Both the position numbers and the translations under genes were made by a program. A stretch of DNA of 64,000 bases from contig NZ_CANKYH010000009.1 of the NCBI RefSeq assembly GCF_947487915.1, positions 62,001-126,000 of the forward strand, written 5' to 3'. Numbering within the stretch: the first letter of the stretch is position 1; each line of letters opens with the position of its first letter. The notes under the pieces were generated by a model. It saw only the letters and a list, made by a program, of their open reading frames with translations, was not told the origin of the DNA and searched no databases. Below, piece by piece: positions 38,227 through 46,205 of the stretch. The DNA comes from an uncultured Serinicoccus sp. GTDB lineage: Bacteria > Actinomycetota > Actinomycetes > Actinomycetales > Dermatophilaceae.

Positions 38227-39797
38227 AGCTCGTGCAGCCGGGTGTCGTCGTCGAGGAGCTCCACGTCCTCCGGCGTGGCGTCCTGGCCCGGCGCGTCCGT
38301 GGCGTCGCCCTCGGGCGCACCCGGAGCGGGGGTGTCCACCGCCTCGGGGGTGTCGTCCTCAGGCGTGCTCTGCACCGCCGCCGGTGCCGTCCCGTCGGCC
38401 GGGTCACGGGGGGCGTCGTCAGGCCGCACGACGGGTACCTCCGTGGTGATGTCCGGGTCGTCGCCACGGTCTCCGGTCCCGGACGGCGTGTCCGGGACGG
38501 GACCCGGGGCCCGGTCGTCCGGATGCGGGTCCGGGTCGCCGTCGTCGAGATAGGGGTCGGGCCGGGCGACGGCGTCGTAGCCGTCGAGGTCGTCGTCCTC
38601 CTCGTCCAGCTCCCCGCCACCCTCCGGTGGCACGGAGTCGTCACGCTCGTCGCCGGACCAGGCGCGGCCCACCTGCGGCCCCTCGTCGTCCACGGCCGCC
38701 TCCTGCCCACGCTCCTCGGAGGGCCAGGGCCGGCCTTCCTCGAGCCCCGGTCCGGCCACCTGCGGGTCCAGCCCGCCGGTGGGTGCCGTCGGCTCCTCGC
38801 GCACCGGGTGGCCGGCAGCCGCGACCGCGGCCCCACCTGCGCGGGCGGTGGTCGGCACCAGGGAGTCCTCGTCCTCGGTCAGGCGGTCCATGCGGCGCAG
38901 CACCTCGACGACCCGACGGGCCGACTCCTCGTCGCCGGAGGCGACGTGCTGGGCCAGCCCGCGCAGCCGGCCGGTCTCGGACAGGAAGCGGGCCCGGGCG
39001 TGCAGGTAGGGGTCGGGGCGCTGGGCGCGAGCCAGGGCGTAGCTGTCGAGCACCGACTCCCAGGCTTCCGGGGACGCCTGGGAGTAGACCTCGGCGAGGT
39101 CGGTCGCCGGGTCGCCCACCATCGCCTCGTCCCAGTCGGTCACCGCCACCACGCGCCCGCTGTCGGCCTCGTCGTCGGCGAAGGTCACGACGACGGTGGC
39201 GCCACGGAAGGAGCCGTGCACCGGGGTGCTGGCGAACTGCCACAGGGGAGAGGCGTCGAAGGCCTCCTCCCACCGGCCGAGGAGCCTGGTGGGCACACGC
39301 CCCGTCTCGGCGGCGCGGTCCACCTCGGCGATGAGGCGCTGTCGCCACCCGGCGGCGTCGAAGGAGGGCACGTCCTGCTCCTCGAAGACCGCCGCGGGGA
39401 TGTTGTGGATGGCGGCGACGGCGCGGCCGACGGCGTGCGCGAGCCCGGCCCCCGCCGGGAGCCGGGTGAAGTCAAGGGTGGCGCCCTCCACGTGGGGGTA
39501 GACGGCAGCGTGCCCCTCCCGACCGACCGCGGCGTAGCCGGCAGCGGCGGGCACCTTGAACGGGAGGTGCCTGGCGAGCTGGCGGACCAGCTCGTCGTTG
39601 CGGTGCAACCGCGCCCCGGCGATCGCGGTCAGGGGTGAGCGGACCAGCCACCGTCGACCGGTGGCGTCCTCGACCACGGCCTGCTCGAGCTCGGTCTCGG
39701 CCCCCCTCTCGACGCTCATCCGGGCCACGGTCACCGGCTTCATCCCCGGGACGGCGGCGCTCGCGAGGGCAGCGAGGGCCAGGTCGGTGCGCTTCAC
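38190..39797 (-). CDS. APH-like phosphotransferase domain with long acidic tail
   Basis: This 535-aa protein has an aminoglycoside/macrolide-phosphotransferase-like kinase domain in residues 1-310: VHGSFRGATVVVTF in the catalytic-loop position (HG-F instead of the usual HGDxxxxN) and TDWDEAMVGDPATDLAEVY in the metal-binding position. The remaining ~220 residues are rich in Asp, Glu, Pro and Gly and look disordered. Substrate is unknown and antibiotic inactivation should not be assumed. GTG 39797 is chosen because TACGGT ends 7 nt upstream. The tail end overlaps adnB. Confidence 0.72.
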   Translation of the reverse strand: MKRTDLALAALASAAVPGMKPVTVARMSVERGAETELEQAVVEDATGRRWLVRSPLTAIAGARLHRNDELVRQLARHLPFKVPAAAGYAAVGREGHAAVYPHVEGATLDFTRLPAGAGLAHAVGRAVAAIHNIPAAVFEEQDVPSFDAAGWRQRLIAEVDRAAETGRVPTRLLGRWEEAFDASPLWQFASTPVHGSFRGATVVVTFADDEADSGRVVAVTDWDEAMVGDPATDLAEVYSQASPEAWESVLDSYALARAQRPDPYLHARARFLSETGRLRGLAQHVASGDEESARRVVEVLRRMDRLTEDEDSLVPTTARAGGAAVAAAGHPVREEPTAPTGGLDPQVAGPGLEEGRPWPSEERGQEAAVDDEGPQVGRAWSGDERDDSVPPEGGGELDEEDDDLDGYDAVARPDPYLDDGDPDPHPDDRAPGPVPDTPSGTGDRGDDPDITTEVPVVRPDDAPRDPADGTAPAAVQSTPEDDTPEAVDTPAPGAPEGDATDAPGQDATPEDVELLDDDTRLHELYGMPSEEGQDR

Positions 39798-39911
39798 ACC
39801 CCCCACCGTATGCCGTGTCCTCCACCCGGGGCGTCATTCCACCGGCACGTCCCGGAAGCGGCCCGCCCCCGGCGCCACGGCACCGTCAGTCCCGGGACCT
39901 ACAGTGTCCGG

Positions 39912-40859
39912 GTGAGCGCTGCCGACGAGACCTTTCTGGACCTGGCCCTCTCCCGGTCCCGGGTGGACCGCCTCGCGCGGGTGCGGACCGACGGCACCGA
40001 GCTGGGGGCTCTCCTCCAGCGCCCGGGGACGCGCGTGCTCGAGCTGCGCGGGGACGCGGTCGCGGTCCTCCGCGACCCGGTACGACTGCGGCTGCGCGCG
40101 CCTCGCGAGGGTGACGCCGCCCACGAGCCGTGGTTCCTCGGCCGGGACGCCGGGGTCGACTACGTGGCGGTGACGGTCGAGCGCGCCACGGGGGAGGGCG
40201 GCGACCACGGGGACGGCCCCGAGGAGGTGACCTGGGTCGGTCTCCGGGAGGTCGGTGCCGACCTCGACGACCGCGACGCCGGGCTGCTCACGGCGGCGAC
40301 CGCGCTGCGGGCCTGGCACGACCGCCACGGCCACTGCCCCCGGTGCGGTGCAGCGACGCAGGTGGTGCAGGGGGGATGGCTGCGCCGCTGCCCGACCGAC
40401 GGGTCGGAGCACCACCCGCGCACCGACCCCGCCGTCATCATGGCGGTCACGGACCCGGACGACCGGCTCCTGCTCGCCACCGGCATACCGTGGCCCGAGG
40501 GGCGGTTGTCCGTCCTGGCCGGCTTCGTCGAGGCGGGCGAGTCCCTGGAGGCGGCCGTCGCCCGGGAGGTGGAGGAGGAGGTCGGCGTGCAGGTCGACGG
40601 TCTGGTCTACCGAGGCAACCAGCCCTGGCCCTTCCCCGGGTCGCTGATGCTCGCCTTCCGCGCCAGGACCGGGCAGACCCACCTCACGATCCAGGAGAGC
40701 GAGCTGCGGTCCGCGGCCTGGTACACCCGGGACCAGCTGGCCCAGGGCCTCCGGGAGGGCCGGTTCACCCTGCCCTCCCGGGTCTCCATCGCCCACCGGC
40801 TCATCGAGGAGTGGTTCGGCGGTCCGCTGCCGGGGCACGGCCCCGCGGTGCCCCGGTGA
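39912..40859 (+). CDS. nudC: NAD(+) diphosphatase / RNA decapping-type Nudix hydrolase
   Basis: This 315-aa enzyme hydrolyses NADH/NAD and can remove NAD caps from RNA. The order is an N-terminal NUDIX-like domain, a zinc-ribbon region (HCPRCG... then RRCPTDG, so the fourth Cys is not in place), and the Nudix box around residues 210-232 ending REVEEEVGV, followed by NQPWPFPGS, the NudC signature. GTG 39912 is chosen since TACAGT at 39900-39905 ends 6 nt upstream. Its stop overlaps the uvrD2 start, as in the M. tuberculosis Rv3198c-Rv3199c pair. Confidence 0.93.
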   Translation: MSAADETFLDLALSRSRVDRLARVRTDGTELGALLQRPGTRVLELRGDAVAVLRDPVRLRLRAPREGDAAHEPWFLGRDAGVDYVAVTVERATGEGGDHGDGPEEVTWVGLREVGADLDDRDAGLLTAATALRAWHDRHGHCPRCGAATQVVQGGWLRRCPTDGSEHHPRTDPAVIMAVTDPDDRLLLATGIPWPEGRLSVLAGFVEAGESLEAAVAREVEEEVGVQVDGLVYRGNQPWPFPGSLMLAFRARTGQTHLTIQESELRSAAWYTRDQLAQGLREGRFTLPSRVSIAHRLIEEWFGGPLPGHGPAVPR

Positions 40860-42961
40860 GCACCGCGCCGGACCCCGACACCATCCTGGACGGCCTCGAC
40901 CCCGAGCAACGGGAGGTGGCGGCCGCCCCGCTGGGGCCGATGGTCGTGCTCGCCGGCGCCGGGACCGGCAAGACCCGGGCCATCACCCACCGCATCGCCT
41001 ACGGGGTCGCGAGCGGCGCCTACCCTCCCGACCGGCTGCTCGCCGTGACCTTCACGGCACGTGCCGCGGGGGAGATGCGGACCCGTCTGCGCGGGCTGGG
41101 CGTCCGCGGGGTCCAGGCGCGGACGTTCCATGCCGCAGCCCTGCGCCAGCTGCAGTTCTTCTGGCCGCAGGCGGTCGGCGGGCCGCCGCCGACGGTCGTC
41201 GCCCACAAGGCCCCTGCGGTGGCGGAGGCCGCCGGTCGGCTCCGCCTGCGGCTGGACCGGGCCGCCCTGCGCGACGTCGCGTCCGAGATCGAGTGGGCCA
41301 AGGTCTCCATGCTCACGTCCCAGACGTACGCGGCGCGGGCCAGCACCCTGCGTCGGACGGTCGCCGACCTCGACGCGACCGCCATGGCCCGCCTCCTGGA
41401 GACCTACCACGAGGTCTGCTCCGAGCGCCACGTCATCGACTTCGAGGACGTCCTGCTGCTCACCGTCGGCATGCTGGACGAGCACCCGCAGATCGCCGCC
41501 GCGATCCACGACCAGTACCGCCACTTCGTCGTCGACGAGTACCAGGACGTCAACCCGCTCCAGCAGCAGCTGCTCGAGCTGTGGCGGGGGAGGCGTGAGG
41601 ACGTCTGCGTCGTGGGCGACCCCGCGCAGTCCATCTACTCCTTCACCGGGGCCAGCGCCGACCACCTGCTCGGGTTCTCCCGGCTGCACCCGGGCGCCCG
41701 ACGCGTGCGCCTCGTCCGCAACTACCGCAGCACCCCCCAGATCGTGCACCTGGCCAACCTGGTGCTGGCGTCGGGTGGTCGGCAGCGGGACACCTCGGCC
41801 GACCTGGTGGCACAGGCGGGCGACGGCCCGACGCCCGTCCTCACCTCCTACCCCGACGACGAGGCGGAGGCGGCGGGGGTCGCCGACGGGGTCCGGGCCC
41901 TCTTGGATGCCGGGCAGGAGGCCAGCGAGATCGCGGTGCTCTACCGCACGAACGGCCAGTCGGAGGTGCTCGAGAGTGCGCTCGCCCGCGCCGGGATCCC
42001 CTACCTCGTGCGCGGCGGCGAGCGCTTCTTCTCCCGCGCCGAGGTGCGCAACGCGATCGTGCTGCTGCGCGGGGCGGTGCGCTCCGACGACGGCACCCAA
42101 CCGCTGGGCGACCAGGTGCGGCACGTCCTGGCGGGGGCCGGCTGGGCACCCAGGCCTCCGGAGGGCTCGGGCGCGGTGCGGGAGCGGTGGGAGAGCCTGC
42201 AGGCGCTGGTGCTGCTGGCGGACTCCCTCGCGGAGCAGGCCCCGGGTGCCCGGACGTCGGACCTGGTGGCCGAGCTGGACCGGCGTGCCCAGGAGCAGCA
42301 CGCGCCGACCGTGCAGGGCATCACCCTGGCCTCGCTGCACGCCGCCAAGGGCTTGGAGTGGGACGCGGTCTTCCTCGTCGGGGCCAGCGACGGACTGCTG
42401 CCCATCACCCTCGCCGACACGCCCGCACGGGTGGAGGAGGAGCGCCGCCTCCTCTACGTCGGGCTCACCCGCGCCCGCCACCGGCTCACCGTGAGCTGGG
42501 CCGGGGCGCGCAGCCCGGGCGCCCGGTCGAGCCGCTCGGTCTCGCCGTTCCTCGCGTCCGCCGCGGGGGTCCTCGGGGCGGGTGCGCAGCCCGGGCGGCG
42601 GACGGCCGGCAGGCGCGAGGGGGGCCGACGCCCCCCGCGGCCCCCGCGAGCCTGTCGGTCCTGCGGCGCCGTCCTGGCGGCGGCGGGGGAGCGCAAGATC
42701 GGCCGGTGCGGCGCGTGCCCGCCCACCTACGACGAGGCGACCTTCACCGCGCTGCGGGAGTGGCGCCGCGGGGTGGCGGCAGAGGGCGCCGTGCCCGCCT
42801 ACGTCGTCTTCACCGACGCCACCCTGGTCGCGATCGCCGAGCAGGTGCCGGCCGACCGCGACGCGCTGTCGCAGGTCTCGGGGGTGGGGGAGCGCAAGCT
42901 GGAGATGTACGGTGACGCGGTGCTGGGGATCCTGTCCGGCGCGCCCCCGACCACCGGCTGA
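40856..42961 (+). CDS. uvrD2: ATP-dependent DNA helicase UvrD2
   Basis: This 701-aa superfamily 1A helicase has GAGTGKT at residues 34-40, VVDEYQDVNPLQ (motif II), GDPAQSIYSFTGA (motif III), LHAAKGLEWDAV and YVGLTRARHR. After the motor a tetracysteine module (CRSCG and CGAC) links to a C-terminal HRDC domain (about residues 620-695). That Cys4-HRDC layout is specific for mycobacterial-type UvrD2, in which the Cys motif is needed for unwinding. GTG 40856 overlaps the nudC stop. Confidence 0.94.
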   Translation: MSTAPDPDTILDGLDPEQREVAAAPLGPMVVLAGAGTGKTRAITHRIAYGVASGAYPPDRLLAVTFTARAAGEMRTRLRGLGVRGVQARTFHAAALRQLQFFWPQAVGGPPPTVVAHKAPAVAEAAGRLRLRLDRAALRDVASEIEWAKVSMLTSQTYAARASTLRRTVADLDATAMARLLETYHEVCSERHVIDFEDVLLLTVGMLDEHPQIAAAIHDQYRHFVVDEYQDVNPLQQQLLELWRGRREDVCVVGDPAQSIYSFTGASADHLLGFSRLHPGARRVRLVRNYRSTPQIVHLANLVLASGGRQRDTSADLVAQAGDGPTPVLTSYPDDEAEAAGVADGVRALLDAGQEASEIAVLYRTNGQSEVLESALARAGIPYLVRGGERFFSRAEVRNAIVLLRGAVRSDDGTQPLGDQVRHVLAGAGWAPRPPEGSGAVRERWESLQALVLLADSLAEQAPGARTSDLVAELDRRAQEQHAPTVQGITLASLHAAKGLEWDAVFLVGASDGLLPITLADTPARVEEERRLLYVGLTRARHRLTVSWAGARSPGARSSRSVSPFLASAAGVLGAGAQPGRRTAGRREGGRRPPRPPRACRSCGAVLAAAGERKIGRCGACPPTYDEATFTALREWRRGVAAEGAVPAYVVFTDATLVAIAEQVPADRDALSQVSGVGERKLEMYGDAVLGILSGAPPTTG

Positions 42962-42973
42962 GGGCGACGGCGG

Positions 42974-43011
42974 AAAAGGCGTTGCGCCCCTGGTGGAGGG
43001 GGGCATACAGT
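42974..43011 (+). promoter_or_regulatory. WhiB7-type autoregulated promoter
   Basis: AAAA at 42974-42977 lies 4 bp before TTGCGC (42982-42987), and TACAGT (43006-43011) follows after 18 bp. An A-rich element just upstream of the -35 box is the contact site of the WhiB7 AT-hook in mycobacteria, and such a run is rare in DNA of this GC content. Transcription should start near 43018, leaving a leader of about 435 nt before whiB7. Confidence 0.65.
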
Positions 43012-43076
43012 GACCGAGTCAAGCCCACGGCCTCGTCGCCCTGGGGTCACGCGCACCGAGAGGAGGGTGGATCACG

Positions 43077-43277
43077 ATGGAGAGCACGATCGTCACCGGC
43101 GGCTTCCCCGCCCGAGCGACGCACGCCGCGTTCACCCTCCGGACCGCCCGCCCCCGCGCCACGGTCCTCTCTGTGGGATCGTCCGCGACCGCGCCGTTCG
43201 GTGCCGGAACCGCGCAGACGTCGTTCCCGCACGTTGCCGACCCCTCCCAGGGCCTGGGCTCAGCACGGACACCGTAG
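43077..43277 (+). CDS. Leader-peptide uORF of whiB7 (66 codons)
   Basis: An ATG preceded by AGGAGGG (about 9 nt spacer) opens a 66-aa frame, MESTIVTGGF onward, with no similarity to known proteins and no membrane segment. It lies wholly in the whiB7 leader and stops 20 nt before the attenuator hairpin, the arrangement known for mycobacterial whiB7 and streptomycete wblC, where slow translation of the uORF lets RNA polymerase pass the terminator. The role here is inferred from position. Confidence 0.6.
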   Translation: MESTIVTGGFPARATHAAFTLRTARPRATVLSVGSSATAPFGAGTAQTSFPHVADPSQGLGSARTP

Positions 43278-43297
43278 AAGGCTTCTCCTTCCCGTTC

Positions 43298-43331
43298 CGG
43301 CCGCGAGTCCTCGCCTGAGGATCCGCGGCCG
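43298..43331 (+). terminator. Attenuator hairpin in the whiB7 leader
   Basis: Bases 43298-43312 pair with 43317-43331 (15 positions, one mismatch, one G-T) with a GCCT loop, followed by TTCTCGTTGCTC. It lies between the uORF stop and the whiB7 start. GCCGGAAC at 43203-43210, inside the uORF, is complementary to GTTCCGGC at 43294-43301, which includes the first 4 nt of the left arm, so an alternative fold is possible. Confidence 0.65.
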
Positions 43332-43452
43332 TTCTCGTTGCTCGCCGGTCAGCCGGCGTCATCGGCGGTCCTGGATCCGACCATCTCGGAAGACAGCCGC
43401 CATGACGACCAGCCCCCGACCCCAGCAGCACCGACATCAGGAAGGAACCACC

Positions 43453-43761
43453 GTGCATCCCGCAGCGCGTCGAGATCACGAGGACACCCACGAGACCGTC
43501 GCACCTCAGCTCGTGCTCGGCCGTGCGGCACTGCCGTGCCACGAGCACCCGGCGGACCTGTGGTTCGCCGAGCTCCCCGCGGAGGTCGAGCACGCCAAGG
43601 AGCTCTGTGCTCCCTGCCCGCTGCGCGAGCAGTGCCTCGCCGGGGCGCTCGAACGGCGCGAGCCCTGGGGCGTCTGGGGCGGGCAGCTGATGCTGCAGGG
43701 TCGGGTGGTGCCGCGCAAGCGGCCCCGGGGCCGGCCCCGCAAGGACGAGGTGGCTGCCTGA
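43453..43761 (+). CDS. whiB7: WhiB7 redox-sensing transcriptional activator
   Basis: This 102-aa Wbl protein has four Fe-S ligands, C29, C52, C55 and C61, the GVWGG turn at residues 73-77 and a C-terminal AT-hook RGRPRK at 92-97, the combination that defines WhiB7/WblC. It binds SigA and the A-rich promoter element to induce intrinsic resistance to ribosome-targeting antibiotics. GTG 43453 follows GGAAGG. The ~435-nt leader with uORF and attenuator suggests induction by translation stress. uvrD2 lies upstream as in M. tuberculosis. Confidence 0.93.
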   Translation: MHPAARRDHEDTHETVAPQLVLGRAALPCHEHPADLWFAELPAEVEHAKELCAPCPLREQCLAGALERREPWGVWGGQLMLQGRVVPRKRPRGRPRKDEVAA

Positions 43762-43782
43762 GCGGTGCGCCGAGGTCGGCCG

Positions 43783-44550
43783 TCAGCCGATCTCGGTGCC
43801 CGCGTGCCACGGGCAGGCGGCGTGACGGGACCATCGACGGGTGACGAGGTGCGGGTGCCACGGGCCCACCTCGTGGGCGTCGCCGGTGGCGGTCGCCGGG
43901 ACCCGTGCGGTGAGCAGCACGACCAGGCCGACCACCACGCGGAGCACCTCGTCGGGCACGGTCGGTGGCAGCGGCGCGGTGAGCGGGTCCTCGAGGGCGG
44001 CGGCGCTGGCCGGCCAGGTCGGATCACGGTCACGGCGGTGCAGGTCCAGGCAGTGCAGGCACGGTCCCCCCGCCAGGCCCGTCCACGGACCGATCACCAC
44101 CCGGGTGCTCTGCGCGACCACGGGCAGGACCCGTCGGCCGGCCAACCCGGGTTGCCGAGCCGTCCCGACGGGCACCACGTGGTCGTGCACCGTGACGACC
44201 GCACGCCCGGTCGTGGACGGCCACGCGGGCCGTGCGGTGGGGCCCACGGGCCGGTCGCCGCGACCCGTACCCGTCGGGGGGACAGGTGTCGCCCCGTGCG
44301 CGAGGTGCGCACGCAGCGTGCCGACCAGGTGGCCAGGACCACGGACGTCGGTGGGGGTCACGTCCCGGCGCCGGCGCCCGGGGGTGGCCGCGAGCCGTTC
44401 GACCACCCTCCACCCCAGGGTCTCCGCGGGTCCCGGGGGCAGTCCGCCGGCCACCGCCCAGGCGCCCGGACCCACACCGAGCTGCAGAGCGCCGTTCTGG
44501 CCGGAGGGCCACCAGGGGAACCCTCCCTCGACCTCACCTGCGCCCGCCAT
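43783..44550 (-). CDS. Cyclodehydratase/E1-like protein (TOMM leader-binding family), orphan
   Basis: This 255-aa protein has a C-terminal half resembling the E1/ocin-ThiF-like cyclodehydratase partner proteins of RiPP pathways: VVIGPWTGLAGGPCLHCLDL then HRRDRDPTWP, plus a second Cys site near the end (HAACPWHAG). The N-terminal half is Pro/Gly/Arg rich and hard to assign. No YcaO protein, precursor peptide or adenylation motif is visible nearby, so the function may be unrelated to RiPPs. CAGGGT ends 6 nt before ATG 44550. It is convergent with whiB7. Confidence 0.5.
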   Translation of the reverse strand: MAGAGEVEGGFPWWPSGQNGALQLGVGPGAWAVAGGLPPGPAETLGWRVVERLAATPGRRRRDVTPTDVRGPGHLVGTLRAHLAHGATPVPPTGTGRGDRPVGPTARPAWPSTTGRAVVTVHDHVVPVGTARQPGLAGRRVLPVVAQSTRVVIGPWTGLAGGPCLHCLDLHRRDRDPTWPASAAALEDPLTAPLPPTVPDEVLRVVVGLVVLLTARVPATATGDAHEVGPWHPHLVTRRWSRHAACPWHAGTEIG

Positions 44551-44611
44551 GGACCGACCCTGCCACGCGCAGAGCCTGGCGCGGCCGGCTGTCCACAGGC
44601 CGCCGCGGCCC

Positions 44612-46021
44612 TCAGGTGTCCGTCGGCCCCCGCGGACCGGGGTCCTCGCCGTCGCTCAGCAGTCGCTCGATGTCCTCGTCGGTGACCGTCAGCCCCTCCG
44701 AGAGCGCACCGTGCCGTTCCACGAAGCCCAGCGGGTCGTCGAGGTCGGCACCGGTGGGAGCGACGTCGGGGTGGCCCCAGGCCTCGTCCCGGGCGTCGCG
44801 CCCGTGCCGCGACTCCAGCGCCGCCCAGAGGTTGGCGGCGTCGCGCAGCCGCCGTGGTCGCAGCTCCAGCCCGACGAGCGAGGCGAAGGTCCGCTCGGCC
44901 GGACCGCCGGTCGCCCGCCGGCGGCGCACCGCCTCCGCGAGCGCCTCGGCGTGGGGCAGGTGGGGACCCACGGCCTGGGCGGCCACGACGTCGACCCACC
45001 CCTCGACGAGGGCGAGCAGGGTCTCGAGCCGGGTGAGCGCGGCCTGCTGCGCGGGGCTGTGGTCGTTGGAGAACAGGCTGTCCCCCAGCGCGTCCTGGAG
45101 CGACGCCGGGTCCTGGGGGTCCACGTGACGGACCGCCTCCTCGATCCCCTCGGTGTTGATCCGGATGTCGCGGGCGTACTCCTCGACCGCCGTCAGCAGC
45201 TGCGGTCCGAGCCAGGGCGCCCCGGCGAAGAGCCGCACCCGGGCCGCCTCGCGGACGGCGAGGTAGAGGTGCAGCTCACCGGCGTCGACCTCCAGGCCGT
45301 CGGCGAAGTCGGCGACGTTGGCCGGCAGGATGGCCACGCTCTCGTCGCCGAGGATCGGCAGGCCCACCTCGGTGCCCGAGAGCACCTCCCCGGCCAGGGT
45401 GCCGACGGCCTGACCGACCTGGCCGCCGAACATGCTGGCCGACATGCGCCGCACCATGGGCGCCATCTGGCCCATCATCGCCGCCGGGTTCATCCCTGGG
45501 GGCAGGCCGGGGATCGGGGGCGCGCCCTCCTCGCCCAGCTGTCCGAGCTGCTGCTCCATGGCGGCGGTCATCGCGGACTGCAGACCCTCGGCCACCGGTG
45601 CCGTCAGCCGTTCCCACAGGGGGAGGGTGCGCTCGACCCACTCGGCCCGGCTCAGCGCCAGCGCGGCGCCCTCCGGTCGCGGCAGGTCGGTGACCTGGTC
45701 GATCCACAGGGTCGCCACCTGGACCACCTGCTCGACGTCCCGCCGGGTGCTCTCGCTGATCGACGGGTCGTCCTCGGCCACGGCCTTGCGGGCCACGTCA
45801 CGGGCCAGCTCGGAGTTCACCGGCCCGTCGTCGCCGCCGCTGGTGCCGCCGCCCATGAGCATCTCGAGCTGGGAACGCATCTGCGCCACCTGGTCGGGGT
45901 CGAGGTCCCCGAGGCCCATCGAGCTGAGGGTCTCGCGCAGCTCGGGCGGGACCGGCCCGCCGAACAGCGCCTCGAGCGGGTCGGGCTCGTCGCGACGCTC
46001 CGGGTTGTCCTGTTCTGACAC
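44612..46021 (-). CDS. DUF2342 (zincin-like, F420-biosynthesis-associated) protein
   Basis: This 469-aa protein has an acidic N-terminus, a Met/Gly-rich region (about residues 150-200) and the DUF2342 core, where LHLYLAVREAARVRLFAGAPWL corresponds to the putative metal-site helix. I recall REAAH in relatives; the His appears to be Arg here, so protease activity is doubtful. Rv3195 is the positional counterpart. GTG 46021 follows AAGGAC/GAGGA. No function is proven for the family. Confidence 0.75.
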   Translation of the reverse strand: MSEQDNPERRDEPDPLEALFGGPVPPELRETLSSMGLGDLDPDQVAQMRSQLEMLMGGGTSGGDDGPVNSELARDVARKAVAEDDPSISESTRRDVEQVVQVATLWIDQVTDLPRPEGAALALSRAEWVERTLPLWERLTAPVAEGLQSAMTAAMEQQLGQLGEEGAPPIPGLPPGMNPAAMMGQMAPMVRRMSASMFGGQVGQAVGTLAGEVLSGTEVGLPILGDESVAILPANVADFADGLEVDAGELHLYLAVREAARVRLFAGAPWLGPQLLTAVEEYARDIRINTEGIEEAVRHVDPQDPASLQDALGDSLFSNDHSPAQQAALTRLETLLALVEGWVDVVAAQAVGPHLPHAEALAEAVRRRRATGGPAERTFASLVGLELRPRRLRDAANLWAALESRHGRDARDEAWGHPDVAPTGADLDDPLGFVERHGALSEGLTVTDEDIERLLSDGEDPGPRGPTDT

Positions 46022-46205
46022 GGTCCTCGTCCTTCTCCTTCGGGGGTTCCGGCGCCCCAGCCTGTCACGAGACGGACGGCGGCGCGGGGCGCCGGTGGTG
46101 CGTGCTGTCCCTTCCCTGGTCTCAACACCGGCGGGGGCGGCAGAGTTCCCGCTGCCGTGCGGGGCGGTCCGGGGAGCGGTCAGGCGGATCAGGCATGATG
46201 ACGCG

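Noticed and set aside
38190..39797. Calling the APH-like gene an antibiotic-resistance kinase
   Set aside because: The catalytic loop is altered and the context is chromosomal housekeeping; no WhiB7-type promoter lies before it.
43206..43225. GGAAC followed by GTT in the whiB7 leader
   Set aside because: The spacer is only 12 bp.
43010..43318. An alternative 102-codon frame in the whiB7 leader starting with GTG
   Set aside because: Its start would precede the predicted transcription start and it lacks a ribosome-binding site; it would also read through half of the attenuator.
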